A stretch of DNA of 64,000 nucleotides from Microbacterium sp. cf332. Lineage in GTDB: Bacteria > Actinomycetota > Actinomycetes > Actinomycetales > Microbacteriaceae. The position numbers and the translations under genes were made by a program. Below the pieces are notes generated by a model that did not search any database, had not been told where the DNA came from, and saw only the letters and a list, made by a program, of their open reading frames with translations. The stretch is from contig NZ_FNKN01000001.1 in assembly GCF_900102175.1 (NCBI RefSeq), forward strand, positions 806,001 to 870,000, in the 5' to 3' direction. Shown piece after piece: positions 1 to 9,400 of the stretch (its first letter is position 1; each line of letters starts with the position of its first letter).

Positions 1-140
1 CCGCCGGGCTGGACGGCGACGCGCAGGCGCAGGTCGTCTCGGTTCTCCTGCGAGAGCAGGCTCTTCACCTTGAGCGCCGCTTCATCGGTCAGCGAGACGC
101 CGTGGTCACGGACGGTTTCGGACGTGGCGATGTCGGTCAT
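1..140 (-). CDS. erpA: ErpA/HesB-type Fe-S cluster insertion protein (5' part only)
   Basis: Only the first 46 or so codons are present; the rest lies beyond the left edge. The protein starts MTDIATSETVRDHGVSLTD and continues AALKVKSLLSQENRDDLRL then RVAVQPGG. This matches the N-terminal half of actinobacterial A-type Fe-S carriers, which pass assembled clusters to target enzymes. The cluster-binding cysteines would follow the VQPGG stretch and are not visible. The ATG at 138-140 is preceded by GGGAGAAT, a usable ribosome site. A TAGAAT box lies about 50 bases upstream on the same strand. The family call is good; ErpA rather than another A-type carrier is inferred. Confidence 0.8.
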   Translation of the reverse strand, partial: MTDIATSETVRDHGVSLTDEAALKVKSLLSQENRDDLRLRVAVQPG

Positions 141-185
141 GATTCTCCCGAGGTCTCGGGCCGCAGACATGCGGCCGCTGCCACG

Positions 186-191
186 ATTCTA
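186..191 (-). promoter_or_regulatory. Predicted -10 box of the erpA-type gene
   Basis: TAGAAT on the minus strand, leaving a leader of about 40 nt before the ATG at 140. No clear -35 was seen. Confidence 0.4.
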
Positions 192-237
192 CGCGTGGGC
201 ACCGGCCGCGGCTCGGTTCTCGTCGTACGGACCTGTG

Positions 238-1632
238 TCAGGCCTGCGAGGCGTCGAGACGCTCGAGCAGCAGGGCCTCCGAGACGAGCGCGTGCCGGAA
301 GGTGTCGAGGTGCAGCGACTCGTTCGGGCTGTGCGCGCGCGCATGCGGGTCCTCGACGCCCGTCACGAGGATCTGAGCTGCGGGGAACTCGCGAACGAGG
401 TCGGCGATGAAGGGGATGGAGCCTCCGACGCCGATGTCGACGGGCTCGACCCCGTACCCCTCGGCCAGCGCGGCGCGGGCGTGCGCGACAGCGTCGCCGC
501 GCGTGTCGACCAGGAACGGGTTGCCCGTCTCGATGTCGCGGAAGCTGAGCTGTGCGCCGAAGGGTGCGTGAGCGCGAAGGTGGGTCTCGATCGCGCGATA
601 TGCCTCGTCGGCGGACTGGCCGGGCGCGACCCGCGCCGACATGACCACCGATACCTCCGGGCTGAGGGTGTTCGAGGCGTTGCGCACGCTCGGCGCGTCG
701 ATGCCGGTCACGGTGATCGACGGCTTGTTCCAGATTCGCGAGAGGATCGACCCCGCCCCGATCGGCGAGACGCCCTGCGGCAGCCCGGCCTCGGATCGGA
801 GTGTCTCCTCGGAGTACTCCGGGGTCTCGGCATCGCGCTCGGTGAGGCCCTCGACCGCGACGCTGCCGTCCTCGTCCCACAGCGTCGCCAGCAGGCGGAC
901 GGTGGCCATCATCGCGTCCGGGACCGCTCCCCCGAACATGCCGGAATGCGAGGCGTGGTCGAGGGTGCGCACCGTCATGGTGAAACGGGCGTTGCCGCGC
1001 AGAGAGACGGTGAGCGCGGGGGTGACGGCATCCCAGTTGCCCGAGTCGGCGACGACGATGACATCCGCCCGCAAGGCGTCGGCGTTGTCGTCGAGGAAGG
1101 CCGCGAACGAGGCGGACCCCGCCTCCTCCTCGCCCTCGATGAAGAGGTTGACCCCGAGATCGAAGTCGGGGCCGGCCGCCTCGACGAGCGCGCGCAGCGC
1201 GCCGATGTGGGCCATGACGCCGGCCTTGTCGTCGGCAGCACCTCGACCGTAGAGACGACCGTCGCGGACCGTCGGCTCGAAGGGCGCGGAGTCCCAGAGC
1301 GCCTCGTCGCCGACGGGCTGAACGTCGTGGTGCGCGTACAGGAGGATCGTCGGACGGCCGTTGCGTGCGGCTCGGGTCGCCAGCACCGCCGGCATCCCCT
1401 CGGCGCCGGTCTCGGGCACGACGGCGGTCGTCACCTCGACGCGGTCGAAGATCCCGAGGCCGCGTGCGAGCTCGGCCACGGCCGCGGCGCTGCGCTCGAC
1501 CTCGGCGCGGTCGAAGCCCGGGAATGCGACCGACGGGATCCGCACGAGCGAGCCCAGATCGGCGAGGGCGGCGGGGACGGCGGACAGGGCGGCATCGCGC
1601 ACGACGGCGGACCGAGGAGATTCGGAGGTCAT
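238..1632 (-). CDS. M20 family metallopeptidase (dipeptidase)
   Basis: A 464-residue cytosolic zinc hydrolase of the M20 (ArgE/DapE/dipeptidase) family. Metal-site motifs appear in order: LLYAHHDVQP near residue 98 (His and Asp ligands), YGRGAADDKAG near 128, EGEEEAGS near 167 (catalytic and metal Glu), ADSGNWD, and DPHARAHSPNE near the C terminus (last His ligand). The internal dimerisation domain sits between them. Longer frames open further upstream, but the ATG at 1632 is chosen because the family-like sequence begins there and a TAAGAT box ends 7 nt before it, which suggests a leaderless message. The substrate cannot be told; such enzymes usually cleave small peptides. Confidence 0.88.
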   Translation of the reverse strand: MTSESPRSAVVRDAALSAVPAALADLGSLVRIPSVAFPGFDRAEVERSAAAVAELARGLGIFDRVEVTTAVVPETGAEGMPAVLATRAARNGRPTILLYAHHDVQPVGDEALWDSAPFEPTVRDGRLYGRGAADDKAGVMAHIGALRALVEAAGPDFDLGVNLFIEGEEEAGSASFAAFLDDNADALRADVIVVADSGNWDAVTPALTVSLRGNARFTMTVRTLDHASHSGMFGGAVPDAMMATVRLLATLWDEDGSVAVEGLTERDAETPEYSEETLRSEAGLPQGVSPIGAGSILSRIWNKPSITVTGIDAPSVRNASNTLSPEVSVVMSARVAPGQSADEAYRAIETHLRAHAPFGAQLSFRDIETGNPFLVDTRGDAVAHARAALAEGYGVEPVDIGVGGSIPFIADLVREFPAAQILVTGVEDPHARAHSPNESLHLDTFRHALVSEALLLERLDASQA

Positions 1633-1637
1633 GCGGG

Positions 1638-1645
1638 TAATCTTA
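1638..1645. promoter_or_regulatory. Overlapping divergent -10 boxes (M20 gene / DUF3043 gene)
   Basis: The plus strand reads TAATCT at 1638-1643, serving the DUF3043 gene. The minus strand reads TAAGAT at 1640-1645, serving the M20 gene. The two hexamers share four base pairs in a 47-bp gap, so both genes may fire from one bidirectional promoter. Confidence 0.4.
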
Positions 1646-1679
1646 AGAGGCACGTTCGTCGCAGAACCCGAGGATCCCC

Positions 1680-2249
1680 GTGGCCAAAACTCCCGCTGCC
1701 CCTGCTCCCGACGACGCCGCCCAGGCGTCGACAGGATCCGGCAAGAACCGTCCCACACCGAGCCGCGCCGCCCAGGAGGCGGCCCGCAAGCGCCCGCTGG
1801 TGCCCGACACCAAGGAGGCGAAGGCGCGCGCCCGGGCGGAGCTCGCCGAGCGACGCGACAAGGCGCGCATCGGGATGGCGAACGGCGACGAGCGCTACCT
1901 GCCGATCCGCGACAAGGGGCCCCAGCGTCGTTTCGTCCGTGACTACGTGGACGCCGGATGGCACCTGGGCGAGCTCGTGATGGGTGCGATGGTGCTGGTC
2001 ATCATCGTCACCTTCCTCGGCTCGAACGCCGTCACCTTCTACGCGTTCATCGCCCTGTGGGCGTTCATCCTGCTGGTCATCGGCGACATGGTCATCACCA
2101 GCGTCCGCGTCAAGAAGGCGGTTCGCGAGAAGTTCGGTTCCGAGCGCATGGAGAAGGGCCTGGGCTGGTACGGCGCGATGCGCTCGATCCAGATGCGCTT
2201 CATGCGCCTGCCGAAGCCGCAGGTCAAGCGCGGCCAGCGCCCCGCCTGA
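1680..2249 (+). CDS. DUF3043 domain membrane protein
   Basis: This 189-residue protein has a charged N-terminal region rich in Lys, Arg and Ala. Two closely spaced membrane segments follow at about residues 100-145 (AMVLVIIVTFLG and IALWAFILLVIGDMVI), then a basic tail ending KRGQRPA. The arrangement matches DUF3043, a family found mainly in actinobacteria with no known function. The start is GTG at 1680 with GAGGA just upstream. The 3' end overlaps the convergent pyrD by 26 bp, leaving no room for a terminator between them. Confidence 0.8.
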   Translation: MAKTPAAPAPDDAAQASTGSGKNRPTPSRAAQEAARKRPLVPDTKEAKARARAELAERRDKARIGMANGDERYLPIRDKGPQRRFVRDYVDAGWHLGELVMGAMVLVIIVTFLGSNAVTFYAFIALWAFILLVIGDMVITSVRVKKAVREKFGSERMEKGLGWYGAMRSIQMRFMRLPKPQVKRGQRPA

Positions 2250-3267
2250 GCTCCACGAGTCCGCGGTTGATCTGTCGCGCCCACAGCGGGCCGCGATAGA
2301 CGAACGCGGTGTAGCCCTGCACCAGATCGGCTCCGGCCTCGAGGCGCTCCTGCACGTCCGCTGCGGTCTCCACTCCCCCGGCGGCGATGACGCAGAAGTC
2401 GTCGGGAACGGCCGAGCGCACCAGGCGCAGCACCTCGAGGGACCGACGACGCAGCGGAGCGCCCGACAGGCCGCCCGCGCCGATGCGCTCGATCTCGTCG
2501 TCATCGGCGAGCAGACCCGCGCGCGAGATCGTCGTGTTGGTCGCGATGAGGCCGGCGAGACCGGCATCAACGGCCATCGCGGCGATCGCGGTCACCTCGG
2601 CGTCGTCGAGGTCCGGGGCGATCTTCACCAGCAGGGGTGTCGCCCCCGCAGCATCGCGCACGGCCTCGAGCAGTGGGCGCAGAGTCTCGACGGCTTGCAG
2701 GCCACGGAGACCCGGAGTGTTCGGCGACGACACGTTCACGACCAGGTAGTCGGCTTCAGGCGCGACGAGACGCGTGCTCGTGACGTAGTCGGCGGTCGCC
2801 GCATCGACGTCGACGACGCGGCTCTTGCCGATGTTCGCCCCCACGACGGCGTGGCGCGTCCCACGCCGCAGCCGCCGGAGCCGGGATGCAGCCGCGGCGG
2901 CACCCTTGTTGTTGAAGCCCATCCTGTTGATGAGCGCTCGATCCGGGATGAGGCGGAACAGCCGGGGCCGCGGGTTGCCGTCTTGCGGCACCGCGGTGAC
3001 GGTGCCGACCTCGACGTGCCCGAATCCGAGGGCGCCGAGACCGCGGACCATGATCGCGTCCTTGTCGAAGCCCGCCGCGACACCGAACGGCGAGTCGAAG
3101 ACACGCCCCAGCGCCTCGGTGCGCAGCGACGGATCCGGGCGCGTCACGGCTCGCGCGACGAACGAGAGCGGCGCGACACCGAGGAGTCGGATGACGGGGA
3201 TCACGAGGTGATGCGCCGTCTCCGGCTCCATGCGTGAGAAGACGGTGCGGAAGATGAGCGGATACAT
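2224..3267 (-). CDS. pyrD: Quinone-dependent dihydroorotate dehydrogenase (class 2)
   Basis: This 347-residue flavoprotein oxidises dihydroorotate to orotate in pyrimidine synthesis and passes electrons to the membrane quinone pool. The N-terminal helix region (about 1-40) typical of class 2 enzymes is present. FMN and substrate motifs include AAGFDKD at 64-70, NRMGFNNKG at about 114, NVSSPNTPGLR at about 178-188 (with the class 2 catalytic Ser) and a C-terminal AAGGVET phosphate-binding loop. The start is ATG at 3267. A TAGGCT box lies 8 nt upstream and its TAG doubles as the nrdR stop codon. It overlaps the convergent DUF3043 gene at its 3' end. Confidence 0.95.
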   Translation of the reverse strand: MYPLIFRTVFSRMEPETAHHLVIPVIRLLGVAPLSFVARAVTRPDPSLRTEALGRVFDSPFGVAAGFDKDAIMVRGLGALGFGHVEVGTVTAVPQDGNPRPRLFRLIPDRALINRMGFNNKGAAAAASRLRRLRRGTRHAVVGANIGKSRVVDVDAATADYVTSTRLVAPEADYLVVNVSSPNTPGLRGLQAVETLRPLLEAVRDAAGATPLLVKIAPDLDDAEVTAIAAMAVDAGLAGLIATNTTISRAGLLADDDEIERIGAGGLSGAPLRRRSLEVLRLVRSAVPDDFCVIAAGGVETAADVQERLEAGADLVQGYTAFVYRGPLWARQINRGLVELRRGAGRA

Positions 3268-3275
3268 CGCCGTCC

Positions 3276-3281
3276 AGCCTA
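3276..3281 (-). promoter_or_regulatory. -10 box of pyrD overlapping the nrdR stop codon
   Basis: TAGGCT on the minus strand, 8 nt before the pyrD ATG. Its first three bases are the TAG that ends nrdR. Confidence 0.45.
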
Positions 3282-3761
3282 GAGCGAGCCCGAGCCCTCT
3301 GCCGTCCGCGCGGTGACGTGATCGGCGCGGAGCTGCTCGATCGCGGCCTCGAAATCCTCGAGGGTGTCGAAGGCCTGGTAGACGCTCGCGAACCGGAGAT
3401 AGGCGATCTCGTCGAGGTTGCGGAGCGGGCCCAGGATCGCGAGGCCGATCTCGTTGGTGTCGATCTGCGACGATCCCGTCTGCCGCACGGCCTCTTCGAC
3501 GGCCTGCGCGAGTACAGCGAGGTCGGCCTCGGTCACCGGCCTGCCCTGGCACGCCTTGCGGACGCCGGACATCACCTTCTCGCGGCTGAACGGCTCGATC
3601 ACGCCGGAGCGCTTGATGACGTTCAGGCTCGCCGTCTCGATGGTCGAGAAGCGCCCCCCGCACTTGGGACACTGACGACGGCGGCGGATGCTCAAGCCGT
3701 CGTCGCTCGTGCGCGAGTCGATGACGCGGGAATCGGGGTTGCGGCAGAAAGGGCAATGCAT
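3279..3761 (-). CDS. nrdR: Transcriptional repressor NrdR
   Basis: At 160 residues this is full length for NrdR, the ATP/dATP-sensing repressor of ribonucleotide reductase genes. The N-terminal zinc ribbon is intact: CPFC at residues 3-6 and CPKC at about 31-34. An ATP-cone domain follows (about 49-139) with VIKRSG near its start and [10 protein letters not shown] near its end. It lies 11 nt upstream of pyrD and 12 nt downstream of hisD. In this window its only obvious ribonucleotide reductase partner gene is the distant nrdI at 57.8 kb. A TAATCT box ends 9 nt before the ATG at 3761. Confidence 0.95.
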   Translation of the reverse strand: MHCPFCRNPDSRVIDSRTSDDGLSIRRRRQCPKCGGRFSTIETASLNVIKRSGVIEPFSREKVMSGVRKACQGRPVTEADLAVLAQAVEEAVRQTGSSQIDTNEIGLAILGPLRNLDEIAYLRFASVYQAFDTLEDFEAAIEQLRADHVTARTAEGSGSL

Positions 3762-3773
3762 GACGTGCCCAGA

Positions 3774-5072
3774 TTACGCGCCGAAGCGGGCGGAGACGGC
3801 CTCGCCGTGCGCGGGCAGCTGCTCGGACTCGGACAGAGCCAGGATGCCCTGGTGCACGGCCCGGAGCGCCTCGCGATCGTACGAGATGACCTGCTGCGAT
3901 CGCAGGAAGGTCGCCGCGCCGAGTCCGGCCGCGTAGCGCGCCTGGCCCCCGGTCGGCAGGACGTGGTTGCTGCCGGCGAGGTAATCGCCGAGGCTCACCG
4001 GAGTGTGCGACCCGACGAAGACCGCTCCCGCGTTGACGAAGTCGTCGGTGCGGGGTTCTCGCAGGTGCAGTTCGAGGTGCTCGGGCGCGTAAGCGTTCGA
4101 GAAGGCGGTCGCCGCGCTGACATCGTCGACGAGCACGATCGCCGACTGCGGGCCATCGAGCGCCGCACCGACCCGGTCGGCGTGGCGTGTGGCTGCGGCA
4201 CGCGCTGCGACACGGTCGGCGACGGATGCCGCCAGGTCGGCCGAAGCGGTGACGAGGACTGCGGCGGCCTGCTCATCGTGCTCGGCCTGGCTCACGAGAT
4301 CGGCCGCGACCAGATCCGGGTCGGCGCTCTCGTCCGCGACGATGAGGATCTCGGTGGCACCGGCCTCCGAGTCGGTGCCGACCACTCCGGCGACGACCCG
4401 CTTGGCGAGTGCGACGAAGTTGTTCCCCGGCCCCGAGATCACGTCGACGGGATCCAGCCCGAGCGTGTCGACGCCGTAGGCGAAGGCGCCGATCGCGCCG
4501 GCCCCTCCCATCGCATAGACCTCGTCGACGCCCAGGAGTCGTGCGGCCGCGAGGATGACCGGGTGCACCCGGCCGCCGTGCTCGCGTTGCGGCGGCGAGG
4601 CCAGCGCGACGGCGGAGACCCCCGCGATCTGAGCGGGCACGACGTTCATCACGACGCTCGACGGGTAGACCGCTTTGCCGCCCGGCACGTAGACGCCGAC
4701 ACGGCGCACCGGCCGCCACCGCTGTTCGACCCGCGCGCCGGGGCCGAGCTCGGTCACGCGGTCGGGCGGCACCTGGGCCGCGGACGCGAGCCGCACGCGA
4801 CGGATGGACTCCTCGATCGCTGCCCGCACTGCGGGGTCGATCCCCGCGAGGGCCTCGTCAAGGTGCGCCGCGGGAACGCGGACATCGTGCCCCTCGGCAC
4901 CGTCGAAGCGCGCGGCCTGCTCGCGCAGCGACGTCTCGCCCCGCGCCGCCACGTCGTGCACGATCTCCGCCGCGGTGGCCAAGGCGAGCCCGCGGGCCGC
5001 CTCGGCCCGGGGGACGGCGGCGAGCAACTCGGCGGACGTCAGACGACGACCGCGCAGATCGATGGTGCGCAT
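3774..5072 (-). CDS. hisD: Histidinol dehydrogenase
   Basis: This 432-residue enzyme catalyses the last two steps of histidine synthesis, NAD-dependent oxidation of L-histidinol to L-histidine. Family signatures include VNAG near 340-350, the region from SGPGNNFVALAKRVVAG through SEAGATEILIVADESADP, and AEHDEQAA, which contribute zinc and substrate ligands. Length is normal. The start is ATG at 5072, with TAGCCT 6 nt upstream, so the message is probably leaderless. No other his genes are in the window, so hisD is detached from any histidine operon here or begins one that is not visible. Confidence 0.95.
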   Translation of the reverse strand: MRTIDLRGRRLTSAELLAAVPRAEAARGLALATAAEIVHDVAARGETSLREQAARFDGAEGHDVRVPAAHLDEALAGIDPAVRAAIEESIRRVRLASAAQVPPDRVTELGPGARVEQRWRPVRRVGVYVPGGKAVYPSSVVMNVVPAQIAGVSAVALASPPQREHGGRVHPVILAAARLLGVDEVYAMGGAGAIGAFAYGVDTLGLDPVDVISGPGNNFVALAKRVVAGVVGTDSEAGATEILIVADESADPDLVAADLVSQAEHDEQAAAVLVTASADLAASVADRVAARAAATRHADRVGAALDGPQSAIVLVDDVSAATAFSNAYAPEHLELHLREPRTDDFVNAGAVFVGSHTPVSLGDYLAGSNHVLPTGGQARYAAGLGAATFLRSQQVISYDREALRAVHQGILALSESEQLPAHGEAVSARFGA

Positions 5073-5078
5073 CGTTCC

Positions 5079-5084
5079 AGGCTA
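5079..5084 (-). promoter_or_regulatory. -10 box of hisD, leaderless type
   Basis: TAGCCT on the minus strand, 6 nt before the hisD ATG. Confidence 0.45.
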
Positions 5085-5103
5085 GCGGGCGGAGAAGACG
5101 GCC

Positions 5104-6387
5104 TCAGCCGCGCGTGACATCGGCCGTCTCGTGGAGGTAGCCCACGCGCCCGTCCTCGTGGCGCACGACGAACACCTCGCCGCGGTCCTCGATGACGAGA
5201 GCCCACGCGGTCGGCCCGATGCGGAACAGCGGAGCGCCGGAGGCGTCGAGGACGTCGCGCTCCTCTGGCGCGAGCGCCCAGAAGGCCTGCGGCGCGGCCA
5301 CGGGCTCGATGACCGTCGTCGCTCCGGTGTCGAACGGCTCCGCGGCGTCTGCCGGCGCGGCGTCGGCGGGTGCGGACGCGGCGGGGGCGGCATAGCCGGT
5401 GTAAGCCTCCGCGGGAGCACCGTGGCCGGCGGGTGCGGTGTGCGCCGAGTGGACCGGCCGTGCCGGCTGCGGCCGGGCGGCCACCGGACGCGTCGGGCGC
5501 GCCAGACGATGGGCGGTCGACTCCGGGCGGTGACGGAAGTCCTCCCCCAGCACCGGGAGGTGCGGGGCGACCACGGTCAGCACGACACCGCCCAGCGCGA
5601 GGATGAGCTCGACCCAGGCGACCCAGCTCGCGAGGAAGACACCCGTCTGAGCCAGCCCTGCGAAGGAACTCCAGATGATGCCGAGCCAGACGGTCGCCGA
5701 CACGGAGAACGCGACCGAGGCGAACTGGTCTATGCCGAGCGACCCGACGCGCCGGATACCCTGCGGCGAGAACCGACGCAGAAGGACGAGGAACACGGCG
5801 ACCGTGGGCACGCCGATGGTCAGCACCCAGTCGATCCCGGCACCCCAGACCGACACGCCCGCGCCGAACCGGCCATAGATCGGGAAGAACGAGCAGATGA
5901 AGGCGAGCGCCCAGACGCCCGCGAGCGCGACCTCGCGAATCGACAGCGGACCGACGCCGTACTGGGGCGGGATGGCGGACGCCGCATCGCCATCGGTGCT
6001 CGACGAAGACCCATCGGACGTCGTGGGGGCGTCGACAGCGACGTTCGTCCCGATGGGGACCTCGGATCCCGCGGCCTCGTGCGGCTGCGGCTCGAACGCG
6101 TCGGCCGCGGCCGGTCCACGCAGGCCGGACTCGCTCTCGACGGACTCGCTCTCCGTCGAGACGGGCTCGACGGTCGAGCCTTCGACGACCACGACGTCGT
6201 CGACCTCGTAGGGGTCGTAGGGTTCATCGCGCGCCGGTTCCGGCGTGCCGGCATCCAGGCCATCGATGACGGGTTCGGCGGATCCGCCGGGCTCCGACGC
6301 CGCGGGGTCGGGCGTCTGCTCGTCGAGAGCGGGCGCCACGACCTCGGGGCGGTCGTCGTCGGAGTGAGTGTTCTTCTCGTCGGTCAC
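5104..6387 (-). CDS. Uncharacterised membrane protein with acidic N-terminal and Ala/Pro-rich C-terminal regions
   Basis: I do not recognise a named family. The 427 residues fall into four parts. About 1-150 is a low-complexity region rich in Asp, Glu, Ser and Pro. About 155-290 holds four likely membrane segments, including LAGVWALAFICSFFPIYG and AWVELILALGGVVLTVVAP. About 295-370 is Ala/Pro-rich and probably disordered. The last 60 residues form a compact end with ALVIEDRGEVFVVRHEDG. The start is GTG at 6387 with AAGGGAAC upstream. It lies 31 nt upstream of hisD in the same direction but hisD seems to have its own promoter. Confidence 0.75.
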   Translation of the reverse strand: MTDEKNTHSDDDRPEVVAPALDEQTPDPAASEPGGSAEPVIDGLDAGTPEPARDEPYDPYEVDDVVVVEGSTVEPVSTESESVESESGLRGPAAADAFEPQPHEAAGSEVPIGTNVAVDAPTTSDGSSSSTDGDAASAIPPQYGVGPLSIREVALAGVWALAFICSFFPIYGRFGAGVSVWGAGIDWVLTIGVPTVAVFLVLLRRFSPQGIRRVGSLGIDQFASVAFSVSATVWLGIIWSSFAGLAQTGVFLASWVAWVELILALGGVVLTVVAPHLPVLGEDFRHRPESTAHRLARPTRPVAARPQPARPVHSAHTAPAGHGAPAEAYTGYAAPAASAPADAAPADAAEPFDTGATTVIEPVAAPQAFWALAPEERDVLDASGAPLFRIGPTAWALVIEDRGEVFVVRHEDGRVGYLHETADVTRG

Positions 6388-6424
6388 GATGTTCCCTTCG
6401 TCACGGCGGTGGCACCGCGGTGCG

Positions 6425-6430
6425 ATCCTA
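6425..6430 (-). promoter_or_regulatory. Predicted -10 box of the membrane protein gene at 6387
   Basis: TAGGAT on the minus strand, in the 49-bp gap after dnaE, with about 37 nt to the GTG start. Confidence 0.35.
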
Positions 6431-6436
6431 CCCGGC

Positions 6437-9400
6437 TCAACCCAGGCACTGGGGTCCGAGGAGCCCCTTGAGCTCCCCGTACAGATCGGGTGTCACGCGC
6501 ACCGGATGGGGCACTTCGAAGACCTTCGCCGTGCCGGCTCTGTGAAGCTTGAGAGACACCTCGGTATCCCCGCTATGGCGACGCAGAACCGCCGCCAGTT
6601 CACCGATGGTCGACTCCGTCGCCCGCTGCTCGGGGAGCAGCAGCACGAGCGGGCCGGCGGCGTCGAACGAGCCGAGGTCGGGCGAGAAGGCGGTCTGCCC
6701 GTGCAGGTTGAGCCCGTCGTCGCGGCGTGACACCCGTCCTCGCACCACGAGGATCGAGTCGGCCACCAGCATGCTCTGGAACTCGGTGTATGTCTTTCCC
6801 ATGAACATGACGGTGACCTCGCCATCGAAGTCCTCGATGGTGATCATTCCGTAGGGGTTACCGCTCTGCTTCGCCACGCGATGCTGCACGCTCGTGACGA
6901 GACCGGCGACGATGACCTGATCGCCGTCCTGCACGTCGTCGGAGGCGAGGAGGTCGTGAATCGATGTCGACGCATGCTTCGCGAGGGGGATCTCGAGCCC
7001 GGCGAGCGGGTGATCCGACACGTACAGCCCGAGCATCTCGCGCTCGAAGGCCAGCTTGTCCTTCTTCGTCCACTCCGGACGCTCCGGCACCTTGGCCGGC
7101 ATGACCTCCTCGGCCTCGTCGTACAGGCTGTCGAAGTCGAACCCGATGGCGCCGGTCGCCGCTTTGCGCTTGGCGTCGACCGCCGCCTCGACGGCATCCT
7201 CGTGGATCTCCATGAGCGCACGGCGGGTCGAGCCGAGCGAATCGAAGGCCCCGGCCTTGATGAGGGACTCGACCGTGCGCTTGTTGGCGACGTGCAGCGG
7301 GACCTTCGTCAAGAAATCGTGGAAGCTGACGTAGTTGTCGTCGGCCCGCGCCGCGATGATGCCGTCGACGACGTTCGCGCCGACGTTGCGGACCGCGCCG
7401 AGACCGAAGCGGATGTCTTCACCGACGGCGGCGAAGTATCGGATCGACTCGCCCACATCGGGCGGCAGCACCTTGATACCCATGCGGCGGCACTCGTTGA
7501 GGTACACCGCCATCTTGTCCTTCGAGTCGCCGACGCTGGTGAGGAGCGCGGCCATGTACTCGGCGGGATAGTGCGCCTTGAGGTACGCCGTCCAGTACGA
7601 GACGAGACCGTACGCCGCAGAGTGCGCCTTGTTGAAGGCGTAGTCGGAGAACGGAAGCAGGATGTCCCAGAGCGCCTGGACCGCCCCCTCGCCGAAGCCG
7701 CGCTCCTTCATGCCGCCGGAGAAGCCCGCGTACTGCTTGTCGAGCTCGGACTTCTTCTTCTTGCCCATCGCGCGTCGCAGGATGTCGGCCTGGCCGAGCG
7801 AGAAGCCGGCGACCTTCTGCGCGATCGCCATGACCTGCTCCTGATAGATGATCAGGCCGTAGGTCGTGTCGAGGATGTCGCGCAGGGGCTCCTCGAGTTC
7901 GGGATGGATCGGCGTGATGGGCTGGAGCCCGTTCTTCCGCAGCGCGTAGTTCGTGTGCGAGTTCGCGCCCATCGGCCCCGGGCGGTACAGCGCGATGACG
8001 GCCGAGATGTCCTCGAAGTTATCGGGCTTCATGAGCCGCAGCAGGGAGCGCATGGGCCCGCCGTCGAGCTGGAAGACGCCGAGCGTGTCGCCGCGGGTCA
8101 GGAGGTCGTACGCGGGACGGTCGTCGAGCTCGAGGTGCTCGAGGTCGAGCTCCTCACCCCGGTTCATCCGGATGTTGTCGAGCGCGTCGGAGATGATCGT
8201 GAGGTTGCGAAGCCCCAGGAAGTCCATCTTGATGAGCCCGAGGGTCTCGCAGGACGGGTAGTCGAACTGCGTGACGATCTGGCCGTCCTGCTCACGACGC
8301 ATGATGGGGATGATGTCGAGCAACGGCTCGGACGACATGATGACGCCGGCCGCGTGCACGCCCCATTGCCGCTTCAGCCCTTCGAGCCCGAGGGCGCGCT
8401 CGAACACCGTCTTCGCGTCGGGGTCGGTGTCGATGAGGGCGCGGAACTCGCTCGCCTCCTTGAAACGCGGGTGCTCCTTGTTGAACATGCCGTCGAGCGG
8501 CATGTCCTTGCCCATCACCGCGGGGGGCATCGCCTTCGTCAGCTTCTCGCCCATGCTGAACGGGAAGCCGAGCACGCGGCCGGCATCCTTCAGCGCCTGC
8601 TTGGACTTGATGGTTCCGTAGGTGACGATCTGCGCGACGCGCTCGGACCCGTACTTCTCGGTGACGTAGTCGATGACCTCGCCGCGGCGACGATCGTCGA
8701 AGTCGACGTCGAAGTCGGGCATGCTGACGCGGTCGGGGTTGAGGAAGCGCTCGAAGATCAGGCCGTGCTCGAGCGGGTCGAGGTCGGTGATGCGCATGGC
8801 GTAGGCCACCATCGACCCCGCTCCGGAGCCACGACCGGGACCGACGCGGATGCCGTTGTCCTTCGCCCAGTTGATGAAGTCGGCGACCACGAGGAAGTAA
8901 CCCGGGAACCCCATCTGCAGGATGATGCCGGTCTCGTACTCGGCCTGCTTGCGCACCTTGTCGGGGATGCCGGCCGGGTAGCGGTAGTGCAGGCCGGCCT
9001 CGACCTCCTTCACGAGCCAGCTGTCCTCGGTCTCGCCGTCGGGCACCGGGAACCGGGGCATGTAGTTGGCGGACGTGTTGAACTCGACCTCGCACCGCTC
9101 GGCGATGAGGAGGGTGTTGTCGCACGCCTCGGGGTGGTCGCGGAAGAGCTGACGCATCTCCTGCGCCGTCTTGATGTAGTAGCCGTCGCCGTCGAACTTG
9201 AACCGGTTCGGGTCGTCGAGCGTCGACCCCGACTGCACGCACAGCAGCGCCGCGTGCGCGTCGGCCTCGTGCTGGTGCGTGTAATGCGAGTCGTTCGTGG
9301 CCACCAGCGGGATGTCGAGGTCTTTGGCGAGGCGGAGCAGATCGGTCATCACGCGTCGTTCGATCGACAGCCCGTGGTCCATGATCTCGGCGAAGTAGTT

